Source: an uncultured Rhodospirillales bacterium (GTDB lineage: Bacteria > Pseudomonadota > Alphaproteobacteria > Reyranellales > Reyranellaceae). Taken from it: a stretch of 35,145 nt of DNA. The translations under genes were made by a program, and so were the position numbers. The notes beneath the pieces are model-generated. The model did no database searches, was not told where the DNA came from, and saw only the letters and a program-made list of their open reading frames with translations. The stretch's first letter is position 1. The number at the start of each line of letters is the position of its first letter. Of the stretch, positions 22,055 to 29,302 are shown one piece after another. The stretch lies in NCBI GenBank assembly GCA_902825855.1, contig CADECW010000052.1, forward strand, positions 12,645 to 47,789, written 5' to 3'.

Positions 22055-23068
22055 ATGGGCTACAGAGTCGCCGTCGTCGGCGCGACCGGCAATGTCGGGC
22101 GCGAAATGTTGCAGATCCTGGCCGAGCGGAACTTCCCGGCCGATGACGTCGTGGCGCTGGCCTCGGCGCGTTCGGCCGGCCGGCAGACCTCGTTCGGCGA
22201 GAACGGCACGCTGAAAGTGCTCGACCTCGCCAAGTTCGACTTCAAGGGCATCGACATCGTGCTGAGCTCCCCCGGCGCCAAGGTCTCGGCCGAGCACAGC
22301 CCGCGAGCGGCCAAGGCCGGCGCCGTGGTGATCGACAACACCTCCTACTGGCGCATGGATCCCGACGTGCCGCTGGTCGTGCCCGAGGTCAACGCCTCGG
22401 CGATCGCGGGCTACAAGGCGCGCGGCATCATTGCCAACCCCAACTGCTCGACCATCCAGATGGTGACGGCGCTGAAGCCGATCCACGAAGCGGCCACCAT
22501 CAAGCGCGTCGTGGTCGCCACGTACCAGTCGACGTCAGGCGCCGGCAAGGACGCCATGGACGAGCTCCTGAACCAGACCAAGAGCTTCTTCGTGAACCAG
22601 ACGCTGGAGCCCAAGAAGTTCACCAAGTCGATCGCCTTCAACGTCATTCCCCATATCGATGTCTTCATGGATGACGGGTCGACCAAGGAAGAATGGAAGA
22701 TGGTGGTCGAGACCAAGAAGATCCTCGATCCGAAGATCAAGGTGCACGCGACCTGCGTGCGCGTGCCGACCTTCATCGGCCACGCCGAGGCGGTGAACCT
22801 CGAACTCGAGCGGCCGCTCGATGAAACGGAAGCGCGTCGCGTGCTCGCCGCGCAGCCCGGCGTGCTGGTGGTCGATCGCCGCGAGAACGGCGGCTATGTC
22901 ACGCCGCAGGAAGTCACCGGTCAGGACGGTGTGTTCGTGAGCCGCGTGCGCGTCGATCCGACGATCGACAACGGCCTGGCGCTCTGGATCGTCAGCGACA
23001 ACCTCCGCAAGGGCGCGGCGCTGAACGCCGTGCAGATCGCCGAAGAGCTGGTGCGCGGCTACATCTAG
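22055..23068 (+). CDS. asd: Aspartate-semialdehyde dehydrogenase
   Basis: A 337-residue NADPH-dependent enzyme that reduces aspartyl phosphate to aspartate semialdehyde, the branch point to lysine/diaminopimelate, threonine and methionine. The N-terminal Rossmann motif is GATGNVGREM (residues 9-18), the catalytic cysteine is C131 in NPNCSTIQM, and the later HIDVF and RVPTFIGHAEAVNLELERP segments with the catalytic His are present. The length is normal. The ATG at 22055 has an AGGTGAGCC site. It stands alone between the Bug gene and the glycosyltransferase, with its own promoter-like sequence. Confidence 0.96.
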   Translation: MGYRVAVVGATGNVGREMLQILAERNFPADDVVALASARSAGRQTSFGENGTLKVLDLAKFDFKGIDIVLSSPGAKVSAEHSPRAAKAGAVVIDNTSYWRMDPDVPLVVPEVNASAIAGYKARGIIANPNCSTIQMVTALKPIHEAATIKRVVVATYQSTSGAGKDAMDELLNQTKSFFVNQTLEPKKFTKSIAFNVIPHIDVFMDDGSTKEEWKMVVETKKILDPKIKVHATCVRVPTFIGHAEAVNLELERPLDETEARRVLAAQPGVLVVDRRENGGYVTPQEVTGQDGVFVSRVRVDPTIDNGLALWIVSDNLRKGAALNAVQIAEELVRGYI

Positions 23069-23144
23069 TAGAAGGAGCGGCCGCAGGTGCTCTTTGTGCC
23101 GTAAAAGTCGTTCACTTATAGGTGTTTGAGAGCAGTATTTCATG

Positions 23145-23150
23145 TAGAAT
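23145..23150 (+). promoter_or_regulatory. -10 box placed for a leaderless transcript
   Basis: TAGAAT ends 6 nt before the GTG at 23157, so transcription would begin at or next to the start codon. No good -35 box is visible at 16-18 nt. A purine run (GAGAGG) directly touches the GTG, too close for normal ribosome binding. Confidence 0.3.
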
Positions 23151-23156
23151 GAGAGG

Positions 23157-24581
23157 GTGAACGACATACCGTCGCTTTACCCTCTCCGTCCGGAATCGCA
23201 GCCCTCTGCTGTGCCGACGCCATTGTTCGGCGGCGACGACACATTCGTCCAGCAGCTTCGCCTGGCCTCGCAGGCCCATCGCGCCGGGCGCCTCGAAGAG
23301 GCGATAGCCTCGTACCTCAAGCTCCTGGCCGTGCGGCCCTATCACGCCGAGCTGCACAACAATCTCGGCGTCGCGCTGCGGCTCGCGGGCAAGCTCGAGG
23401 CCTCGGTGTCGCATCATCGATTGTCGCTGGCGGGCGATCCTCAGAACCCCGCGCTGCATTCCAACCTCGGCAATGCATTGCGTGCCGCCAACCGTCTCGA
23501 CGAGGCGGTGAAGCATCACTTCCAGTCGATCACGCTCAATCGAGACTACGGCGAGGGCTTCTTCAATCTGGCGCTCTGCCTGCGTGATCTCGGTCGCGTC
23601 GACGAGGCGGTCGGCTGCCTCGGCCGCGCGCTGGCGCTCAATCCGGGCAATCGCCGCGCCCGCGTCGAGCTCGCCATAGCGCTGCTGATGCGTGGCGAGC
23701 TGGCGCAGGGCTTCGCCGCCTACGAAGTGCGCAAGCGGCTGCCGGAGACACCGGTGCCCGAGTTCCCGCAACCGGAGTGGGATGGCGGTCCGATCGAGGG
23801 CAAGCGAATCCTGCTTTATCCCGAACAGGGGTTGGGCGATGTGCTGCTGTTCGTGCGCTTCGCGCGCGAACTGAAACGCCGCGGCGCGTCAGTCATCGTG
23901 CTTTGCCAGGCGCTGCTGAAGGATCTGTTGGCCAGCGCCGACTTCATCGACGACGTCGTCGCCGAGGGTGAGCCGTTGCCCGACTTCGACCTGCATGCCT
24001 CGATGGTGTCGCTGCCGCATCTCTGCCGCGCCGACTTCGACGCGCCGGACCTGCAGGCGCCTTACCTCAACGCGCCGGCCGACAGCCGCATCAAGCTCGG
24101 CCACATCGAAAAGGCCAGGCTACGCGTCGGCATCTATTGGGCGGGCATGCCAGGACGGACGCAGGACCGCGAGCGCTCGGTGCCGTTCGCGCGCTTCATG
24201 GAATTCTGGGGCGATCCCCAGCTGCTGCTGTTCAGCCTGCAGGGCGGGGTGCATCAGAAGGATATCCAGACCTTTGGCGCCGGCGGTCTGGTGCACGATG
24301 TCGGTCGCGGCATCTTCGATTTCGCCGAGGCGGCGACGGCGCTGTCGCAGCTCGACCTGCTGATCTCGATCGACGCGCCGATCGCCCACCTGGCGGCGGC
24401 GATGGGTCTGCGGACCTGGGTGCTGTCGCCGTCGACGGTCGATTGGCGCTGGCAGCTCGGCGGCACGCGCGCCCCCTGGTATCCGAGTGCGCGCCTGTTC
24501 CGCCAACCGCGGCCGGGCGACTGGGACACTGTGTTCGCCGAGGTGGGCCGCGAACTCGAGCAGCTCAAGCAGCGCCCTTAG
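23157..24581 (+). CDS. TPR protein with GT9-like glycosyltransferase domain
   Basis: A 474-residue protein. Residues about 25-190 form TPR repeats (for example LHNNLGVALRLAGKLEASVS and FFNLALCLRDLGRVDEAVG). Residues about 215-470 resemble the heptosyltransferase-type GT-B fold (ILLYPEQGLGDVLLFVRFAR, RVGIYWAGMP, LISIDAPIAHLAAAMG). Such TPR-GT proteins may modify surface glycans or proteins; the acceptor is unknown. The start is a GTG at 23157 because no better codon lies nearby and the frame opens here. Its 3' end overlaps the convergent DUF2064 gene by 17 nt. Confidence 0.85.
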   Translation: MNDIPSLYPLRPESQPSAVPTPLFGGDDTFVQQLRLASQAHRAGRLEEAIASYLKLLAVRPYHAELHNNLGVALRLAGKLEASVSHHRLSLAGDPQNPALHSNLGNALRAANRLDEAVKHHFQSITLNRDYGEGFFNLALCLRDLGRVDEAVGCLGRALALNPGNRRARVELAIALLMRGELAQGFAAYEVRKRLPETPVPEFPQPEWDGGPIEGKRILLYPEQGLGDVLLFVRFARELKRRGASVIVLCQALLKDLLASADFIDDVVAEGEPLPDFDLHASMVSLPHLCRADFDAPDLQAPYLNAPADSRIKLGHIEKARLRVGIYWAGMPGRTQDRERSVPFARFMEFWGDPQLLLFSLQGGVHQKDIQTFGAGGLVHDVGRGIFDFAEAATALSQLDLLISIDAPIAHLAAAMGLRTWVLSPSTVDWRWQLGGTRAPWYPSARLFRQPRPGDWDTVFAEVGRELEQLKQRP

Positions 24582-25170
24582 CCATCGCGATCTCCAGATC
24601 GGCGGCATCGTCGACGTCGTCGAGCGTGGCGGCGATGGCTATCGAATATCCAGCCGGAATCGTGGCCCGGGTGTCGGCCAGCGCGTGACGCGTCGACCAG
24701 CGCACGTCGGCAAACAGCGAATGCGGCAGCGGCCGGCTGCGGCGGGCGCCGATCAGCCAGAAGCCGCCGTCGCTCGCCGGCCCGAACACCAGGTCGTAAC
24801 GGCCGAGCAGGGCGAAGGCGCACACGATATGCCGCGGCCGCATCGCCGGAATGTCGCTGCCGACCAGGACGACGGGACCAGGCGGCAGTTGCTGGAACGG
24901 CCGTTTCATGCGCACGCCGAGATCGCCCGTGCCCTGGCCGCGCAATCGCCTGGGGTCTATGCCCTGCCACGCCGGATGACGAAGGGCATTGTCGGGTGTG
25001 ACGAACAACCAGACGGTCCAACGGCGGTCGCGCGACAGTCGCCGGATCTGGCCGGCCAGGGTCTGACGATAGAAACGCATGGCCGCCGCCGGGCCGACCG
25101 TGCTCGCCAGCCGCCGCTTCACGCGCCCGAACTGCGGGACGCGGGCGAAGATCACGAGATGACTTGTCAT
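24565..25170 (-). CDS. TIGR04282/DUF2064-type glycosyltransferase
   Basis: A 201-residue GT-A-like nucleotidyl/glycosyltransferase with the family opening LVIFARVPQFGRVKRRLAST and the metal-binding-type motif VLVGSDIPAM (D106), then DLVFGPASDGGFWLIG. This family is catalogued (TIGR04282) with arsenosugar biosynthesis by co-occurrence; its reaction is not established here. The ATG at 25170 overlaps the GT2 stop codon by 4 nt (ATGA), showing coupling. The 3' end overlaps the TPR-GT gene on the opposite strand. It is the last gene of the radical SAM-GT-GT run. Confidence 0.87.
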   Translation of the reverse strand: MTSHLVIFARVPQFGRVKRRLASTVGPAAAMRFYRQTLAGQIRRLSRDRRWTVWLFVTPDNALRHPAWQGIDPRRLRGQGTGDLGVRMKRPFQQLPPGPVVLVGSDIPAMRPRHIVCAFALLGRYDLVFGPASDGGFWLIGARRSRPLPHSLFADVRWSTRHALADTRATIPAGYSIAIAATLDDVDDAADLEIAMAKGAA

Positions 25171-25850
25171 GAGCCGTACAGCCGGCGGATGGCGTGGGGC
25201 GGCAGGCCGGCCAGGTACAGCCCGAGGCAACCGAGGTTGCGCATCGGGCGCACCAGCCAGCCGTCCCGTTCGTAACGCTCCGCCGACGTGACGGCTTCCG
25301 CATCGAGCGCGACGAGCCGCCGTCGGCCGATGCGGCGCGCCAGGTCGACATCCTCCATCAGCGGCAGGTCGCGAAAGCTGCCGACTTCGGCGTAGAAGGC
25401 GCGCCCGATCAGCAGTCCCTGATCGCCGTAGGGCAGGCCGAAGGTGCGACAGCGCCACGACGCCAGCCTTTCGATACGCCGCGCACGCGGATCGGCCGAG
25501 TCGAAGCGCAGCCGGTAGTACCCGGCTCGCGTGCCCGGCGGGCCTGCCATGAGACCGCGCGCGGCGGCCGCCCAGCCGGCCGACAACGTCGTGTCGGCAT
25601 GCAGGAACAGCAGCCAAGCTGCGCTGCCGGCCATGGCGCCGGCAGCGAGCTGTCGGCCGCGACCGGCCGCGGTCCGCACCACGGTGGCGCCGGCTTGGGC
25701 CGCGATCGACACCGTGGCGTCGCGCGAGCCGCCGTCGCACACGGTGATCGAGAGCTTGAGGTCGTGGTCGCCCTTCAGGGAGTCGAGAGTATGGGCGAGG
25801 GATCGGGCAGCGTTCAGCGCCGGAATGACGACGTCGATGTCCGTCGTCAC
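25167..25850 (-). CDS. TIGR04283-type family 2 glycosyltransferase
   Basis: A 227-residue GT2 enzyme. The nucleotide-sugar fold is clear: IDVVIPALNAARSLAHTLDS at the start, VCDGGSRDATVSIA (DGGS 39-42), and LFLHADTTLS with the DxD-like HAD at 84-86. LPYGDQGLLIGR and LMEDVDLARR, with the catalytic ED pair, follow. This is the companion family of the DUF2064 enzyme and is also catalogued with arsenosugar synthesis. The start is a GTG at 25850, overlapping the radical SAM stop by 4 nt (GTGA). Donor and acceptor are unknown. Confidence 0.9.
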   Translation of the reverse strand: MTTDIDVVIPALNAARSLAHTLDSLKGDHDLKLSITVCDGGSRDATVSIAAQAGATVVRTAAGRGRQLAAGAMAGSAAWLLFLHADTTLSAGWAAAARGLMAGPPGTRAGYYRLRFDSADPRARRIERLASWRCRTFGLPYGDQGLLIGRAFYAEVGSFRDLPLMEDVDLARRIGRRRLVALDAEAVTSAERYERDGWLVRPMRNLGCLGLYLAGLPPHAIRRLYGS

Positions 25851-26785
25851 TGGCTGCAGGCCGCGCCGCCCAAGACGCAGAACTTGGCGCAATGCGGATG
25901 GTTGAGGCGAACCGCGCCGACGCTCTCGGCCAACGTGTTGCCGAGTTCGAACTGCGGGTCGTAAGGCAACAGCGTACAGGCGACGACGGCGGCCCGTGTC
26001 GCGCCCTTGCGCTTCACCACCATGCGGGCCGAGGCGCACATGACGCTGTCCGGCGATTTCTTCAGGATGCCCCAGCAGGCCGTCGTGATTTCGGGAACGT
26101 CGACGCGCGCATCCATCTCGGGAAACAGCACCAGCGACACGGGACTCGCCGCATCGATCGCAATGCCGAGCGCGGCGAACAGCCCGGCGTAGCCCGCGCG
26201 CACCTCGGCGTCGGTCTCATCCGAAAAGTGCCGTCCCGCGACGTGGACGTCGAAGCCCGACTGCGCGAGCCACACCAGCCCATCGATGGTGGGCTTCCAG
26301 CTGCGCGTCCCGCGTTCCTTCTCGTGCAGCTTCCGATCGTAGTGGTCGACCGACACCCGGATGGTGAGGTTGCGGCCGTAGCGCGCCAGCAGGCCGAGAA
26401 GGGCTGGCTTCATCCTGTGCATCGGCTTCATGGCGTTGGTCAGCACCATTGCCTTCAGTCCGCGCGACAGCACGTCCTCGAGCATCGCCGGCAACTCGCG
26501 ATTCATGAACGGCTCGCCGCCGGTGAAGCCGATCAGCTTCGTGCCGTGGCCGTCGCGCTCGATCTCGTCGAGATAGGCCCGGACCTCTTCGGCCGACAGA
26601 TAGGCCAGCCGGTCGTTGCGCGGTGAGGATTCGATGTAGCAGTTCTGGCAGGTGAGATTGCAGAGCGTGCCGGTGTTGAACCACAGTGTCTCGAGCGACC
26701 GCAGGGCCACATGGGCGCGCTCCTCGCCCTTCGCGGTCATCAGCGCGTCCTGGAATTTCGCCGGATCGAGCAGAATGGGCAGCAT
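25847..26785 (-). CDS. Radical SAM protein with Cys-rich (SPASM-like) C-terminus
   Basis: A 312-residue radical SAM enzyme, generating a 5'-deoxyadenosyl radical from S-adenosylmethionine. The cluster motif is C42-NLT-C46-QN-C49 and the SAM-binding GGEP is at residues 89-92. Six further cysteines (C237, C250, C270, C299, C303, C310) lie in the C-terminal 80 residues, including MCASARMVVKRKG and HPHCAKFCVLGGAAC, and suggest an auxiliary iron-sulfur cluster. The CNLTCQNC motif differs from what I recall of ArsS, so it should not be called ArsS. It is coupled by a 4-nt overlap to a GT2 gene. The ATG at 26785 has no ribosome site; TATACT lies just upstream. Confidence 0.88.
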   Translation of the reverse strand: MLPILLDPAKFQDALMTAKGEERAHVALRSLETLWFNTGTLCNLTCQNCYIESSPRNDRLAYLSAEEVRAYLDEIERDGHGTKLIGFTGGEPFMNRELPAMLEDVLSRGLKAMVLTNAMKPMHRMKPALLGLLARYGRNLTIRVSVDHYDRKLHEKERGTRSWKPTIDGLVWLAQSGFDVHVAGRHFSDETDAEVRAGYAGLFAALGIAIDAASPVSLVLFPEMDARVDVPEITTACWGILKKSPDSVMCASARMVVKRKGATRAAVVACTLLPYDPQFELGNTLAESVGAVRLNHPHCAKFCVLGGAACSQ

Positions 26786-26791
26786 CGGCCC

Positions 26792-26797
26792 AGTATA
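26792..26797 (-). promoter_or_regulatory. -10 box placed for a leaderless radical SAM transcript
   Basis: On the minus strand TATACT ends 7 nt before the ATG at 26785, so an mRNA from here would start at the ATG. No -35 match was found. It may be an internal promoter in the pdxY-lysE-radical SAM run. Confidence 0.3.
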
Positions 26798-26803
26798 ACG
26801 GGA

Positions 26804-27499
26804 CTAGAGCCCGAGCGCGTGACCGATCTGCTTCCATGGCAGCGGCAGCAGCGAGATCAACGCCACCACCCCGAAGCCCAGGATGACGGCGCCCGAGGCA
26901 CGATTCAGCCACAGCAGGCCCAGCCCCGTGAATCGGTGGCGCAGCGACACGGATGCCGTGCAGATGATGGCCCACCAGGCGAGCGCGCCGCAGAACACGG
27001 CGGCCACCAGAAGCGCCGCATCGGCCAGGTTGGCGCCGACGCCCGCCAGGTTGCGGCCGGCGAAGGCGGCGCCGAAGGCCATCACCGTCAAAGGGTTGAA
27101 CACGGTGATGAAGAAGCTCGAGCTGGCGTAGTGGAAGTGCGTCGCTATCTGGTGCTCGCGGTCGGCCGCCACCGGGTCGCCGACGGTGCGCGGCCGGTGG
27201 CGCATCGTCACCCAGCCCATGATGATCAGGCCGATGCCGCCGATGCCCAACAGCCACTTCTCGCGTTCGATGACGAACTGCTCGACGATCGACAGGCCGA
27301 AGGCGGCGACGGCGCCGAACACCGCGTCGCCCAACGCCGCGCCGATGCCGGTCATGTAGCCCGCCACGGCGCCCACTGTGATCGAGCGGCGGATGCACAG
27401 CACGGCCGCCGGCCCGACCGGCACCGCGATCAGGAAACCGATGGCCGCGCCCTCGATGGCAAGCGCGATCGGGTTGAAGTGAAAGCCCGGGACGTTCAT
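26804..27499 (-). CDS. LysE/RhtB family exporter
   Basis: A 231-residue inner-membrane protein with about six hydrophobic segments and the family N-terminal signature GFLIAVPVGPAAVLCIRRSI. LysE/RhtB proteins export amino acids and related small metabolites by proton exchange. NPLTVMAFGAAFAG is another family block. The ATG at 27499 lies 7 nt after the pdxY stop, and the radical SAM ATG lies 18 nt after its end, so it sits inside the run and could export the product made there (inference). No good ribosome site is seen, which suggests coupling to pdxY translation. Confidence 0.9.
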   Translation of the reverse strand: MNVPGFHFNPIALAIEGAAIGFLIAVPVGPAAVLCIRRSITVGAVAGYMTGIGAALGDAVFGAVAAFGLSIVEQFVIEREKWLLGIGGIGLIIMGWVTMRHRPRTVGDPVAADREHQIATHFHYASSSFFITVFNPLTVMAFGAAFAGRNLAGVGANLADAALLVAAVFCGALAWWAIICTASVSLRHRFTGLGLLWLNRASGAVILGFGVVALISLLPLPWKQIGHALGL

Positions 27500-27506
27500 C
27501 GACCGG

Positions 27507-28358
27507 CTACAGCTTTTCGGCGGTGAAGCGGCGGGACGGTGCGATCATTCTGTCCTGTGCCGCAACCAGTTGGAGCTCACGTTCGCCCATGGCCCGGGTG
27601 GCCTCGAGCACCGCATATATCGATGAGGCGGCCTTGCCGAGTGCTGCCGGCGTGTCGCCGCTGTCGATCCAGTGCGCCGAGAACAACGCTGCAACGGCAT
27701 CGCCTGTTCCGTTGGGTGCGATCTCGAACCCGATCAGGGGTGTCGCAATGCGCCACGCCGCTTGTGGGCTGACGGCGACCATCTCGATCTGGTCGGCCGG
27801 TGCGTCGGTGCGGCGCAGGCTGGTGATCAGCGCAAGTCGCGGTCCTTTCAGCAGGCTGCGCGCCGCGGCGAGAGCATCGGCCATCGTCGAGACCTTGGCT
27901 CCGGTCAGGTGCTCCAGCTCGAAATGGTTGGGCGTCACCAAGTCGGCCTGGGGAAGGGCGCGCTCGCGGAAGAAGGCGTCGATACCGGGCTTCACGTAGA
28001 TCCCGGTGTCGACGTCGCCCAGCACGGGATCGCAGCACCACACCGCCTTGGCGTTGGCGGCCCGCACTTTGCGCGCGGTGTCGAGCACCACGTCGCCCAG
28101 CGCCGCGTCGCCGACGTAACCCGTGAGCAGTGCGTCGCAGCGCGACAACATGCCCAGGGATTCGATGCCGGCCACGATATCGGCGACCTGATCGGCAGGC
28201 GCCGTGCGGCCACGCCAGGCGCCATAGCCGGTATGGTTCGAGAATTCGACCGTGTTTACCGCCCAGACCTCGTGGCCCAATCGTTGCAAGGGAAAGGTCG
28301 CAGCCCGATTGCCCACGTAGCCGTAGGCAACATGGCTCTGAAGCGAGAGGAAGCGCAT
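27507..28358 (-). CDS. pdxY: Pyridoxal kinase (PdxY type)
   Basis: A 283-residue ribokinase-family enzyme that phosphorylates pyridoxal to pyridoxal 5'-phosphate with ATP. Family marks are LSLQSHVAYGYVGNRAATFP at the N-terminus, VEFSNHTGYGAWRG, the WCCDPVLGD segment, LVTPNHFELEHLTG, and the anion-hole and catalytic base GTGDAVAALF. The ATG at 28358 (MRFLSLQSHV) is the family-like start; an upstream GTG at 28370 overlaps the AAGGTGG ribosome site. It is the first gene of the minus-strand run and has its own TATAAT box. Confidence 0.92.
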   Translation of the reverse strand: MRFLSLQSHVAYGYVGNRAATFPLQRLGHEVWAVNTVEFSNHTGYGAWRGRTAPADQVADIVAGIESLGMLSRCDALLTGYVGDAALGDVVLDTARKVRAANAKAVWCCDPVLGDVDTGIYVKPGIDAFFRERALPQADLVTPNHFELEHLTGAKVSTMADALAAARSLLKGPRLALITSLRRTDAPADQIEMVAVSPQAAWRIATPLIGFEIAPNGTGDAVAALFSAHWIDSGDTPAALGKAASSIYAVLEATRAMGERELQLVAAQDRMIAPSRRFTAEKL

Positions 28359-28371
28359 ACCGCGAGCCACC

Positions 28372-28399
28372 TTGCCACAAGGAGGCCCGCCATTATAGT
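28372..28399 (+). promoter_or_regulatory. Sigma-70-like promoter of the malyl-CoA lyase gene
   Basis: TTGCCA (28372-28377), 16 nt, TATAGT (28394-28399). The transcript would begin near 28406 and include the GCAGGAG ribosome site before the ATG at 28424. The -10 box overlaps the -10 box of the divergent pdxY promoter. Confidence 0.6.
28392..28397 (-). promoter_or_regulatory. -10 box of the pdxY run
   Basis: A perfect TATAAT on the minus strand (28392-28397) would start pdxY transcription near 28385, 27 nt before the ATG. The -35 position is poor, which may point to an activator or to weak basal expression. Confidence 0.45.
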
Positions 28400-28423
28400 C
28401 CGGCGCGTTTTGCAGGAGCCGCC

Positions 28424-29302
28424 ATGTCGAAGATCGTTCGCCCGCGCCGCAGCGTCCTCTATATGCCGGGCGCCAACACGCGTGCGCTGGAGAAGGCCAG
28501 GACGCTGCCGGCGGATGCGTTGATCTTCGATCTCGAGGACGCCGTCGCGCCCGAGGCCAAGGAGGCCGCGCGCACGAACGTCGTGCTGGCGGCCGAGAGC
28601 CGTGCCTACGGCAAGCGCGAGATCGTCATCCGCTGCAACGGGCTCGGCACGCCGTGGGGCGAGGCCGACATCGCCGCCATCGCCCAGTCCGGCGCCGACG
28701 CAGTCCTGGTGCCCAAGGTCGAGAGCGCCGCGCAGGTGACCCACGTCGTGTCGCTGCTCGATACTGCGGGCGCGCCCGCCACCCTGGCGGTGTGGGCGAT
28801 GATGGAGACCCCCAAGGGCATGCTGCGCGCCGAGGAGATCGCCGGCGCCCATCCGCGGCTCGGCCTGTTCGTCATGGGCACCAACGATCTGGTGAAGGAC
28901 ATGCGGGCGCGCCACACGCCGATGCGGCTGCCCATGATCACCGCGCTCGGCATCGGCATGCTGGCCGCGCGCGCCTATGGTCTCGCGATCCTCGACGGCG
29001 TCTACAACGACATCCAGGACACGGCAGGCTTCCGCGCCGTCTGCCAGCAGGGACTGGAAATGGGCTTCGACGGCAAGACGCTGATCCACCCCAGCCAAGT
29101 CGAGCCGTGCAACGAGATCTTCGCGCCGTCCGCCGCCGAGCTCGAGACGGCGGGAAAGATCGTTGCCGCCTTCAGGACCGCACAGGCCGAAGGCAAGGGC
29201 GTGGTCACGGTCGATGGCCGCATGATCGAGAATCTGCATGTCGAGCAGGCCGAGCGTGCGTTGGCGCTCGCTTCGGCAATCAAGGAACTGCAGGCCGCAT
29301 GA
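28424..29302 (+). CDS. HpcH/HpaI (CitE-like) CoA-ester lyase, probable malyl-CoA/beta-methylmalyl-CoA lyase
   Basis: A 292-residue TIM-barrel aldolase of the CitE family. It reads RRSVLYMPGANTRALEKA, then LIFDLEDAV (D36, E38, D39), VIRCNG and AMMETPKGM with the magnesium-binding glutamate. IHPSQVEP near the C-terminus is also family-typical. Members cleave malyl-CoA to glyoxylate plus acetyl-CoA, or beta-methylmalyl-CoA to glyoxylate plus propionyl-CoA. Citryl-CoA lyase or a malyl-CoA thioesterase cannot be excluded. Its coupling by a 4-nt overlap to a double-hotdog MaoC hydratase supports the methylmalyl role. The start has GGAG 6 nt upstream. Confidence 0.82.
   Translation: MSKIVRPRRSVLYMPGANTRALEKARTLPADALIFDLEDAVAPEAKEAARTNVVLAAESRAYGKREIVIRCNGLGTPWGEADIAAIAQSGADAVLVPKVESAAQVTHVVSLLDTAGAPATLAVWAMMETPKGMLRAEEIAGAHPRLGLFVMGTNDLVKDMRARHTPMRLPMITALGIGMLAARAYGLAILDGVYNDIQDTAGFRAVCQQGLEMGFDGKTLIHPSQVEPCNEIFAPSAAELETAGKIVAAFRTAQAEGKGVVTVDGRMIENLHVEQAERALALASAIKELQAA

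Noticed and set aside
25170..25740. Frame of the DUF2064 enzyme extended to 25740
   Set aside because: The extra part is out-of-frame reading of the GT2 gene; the true start overlaps its stop codon at 25170.
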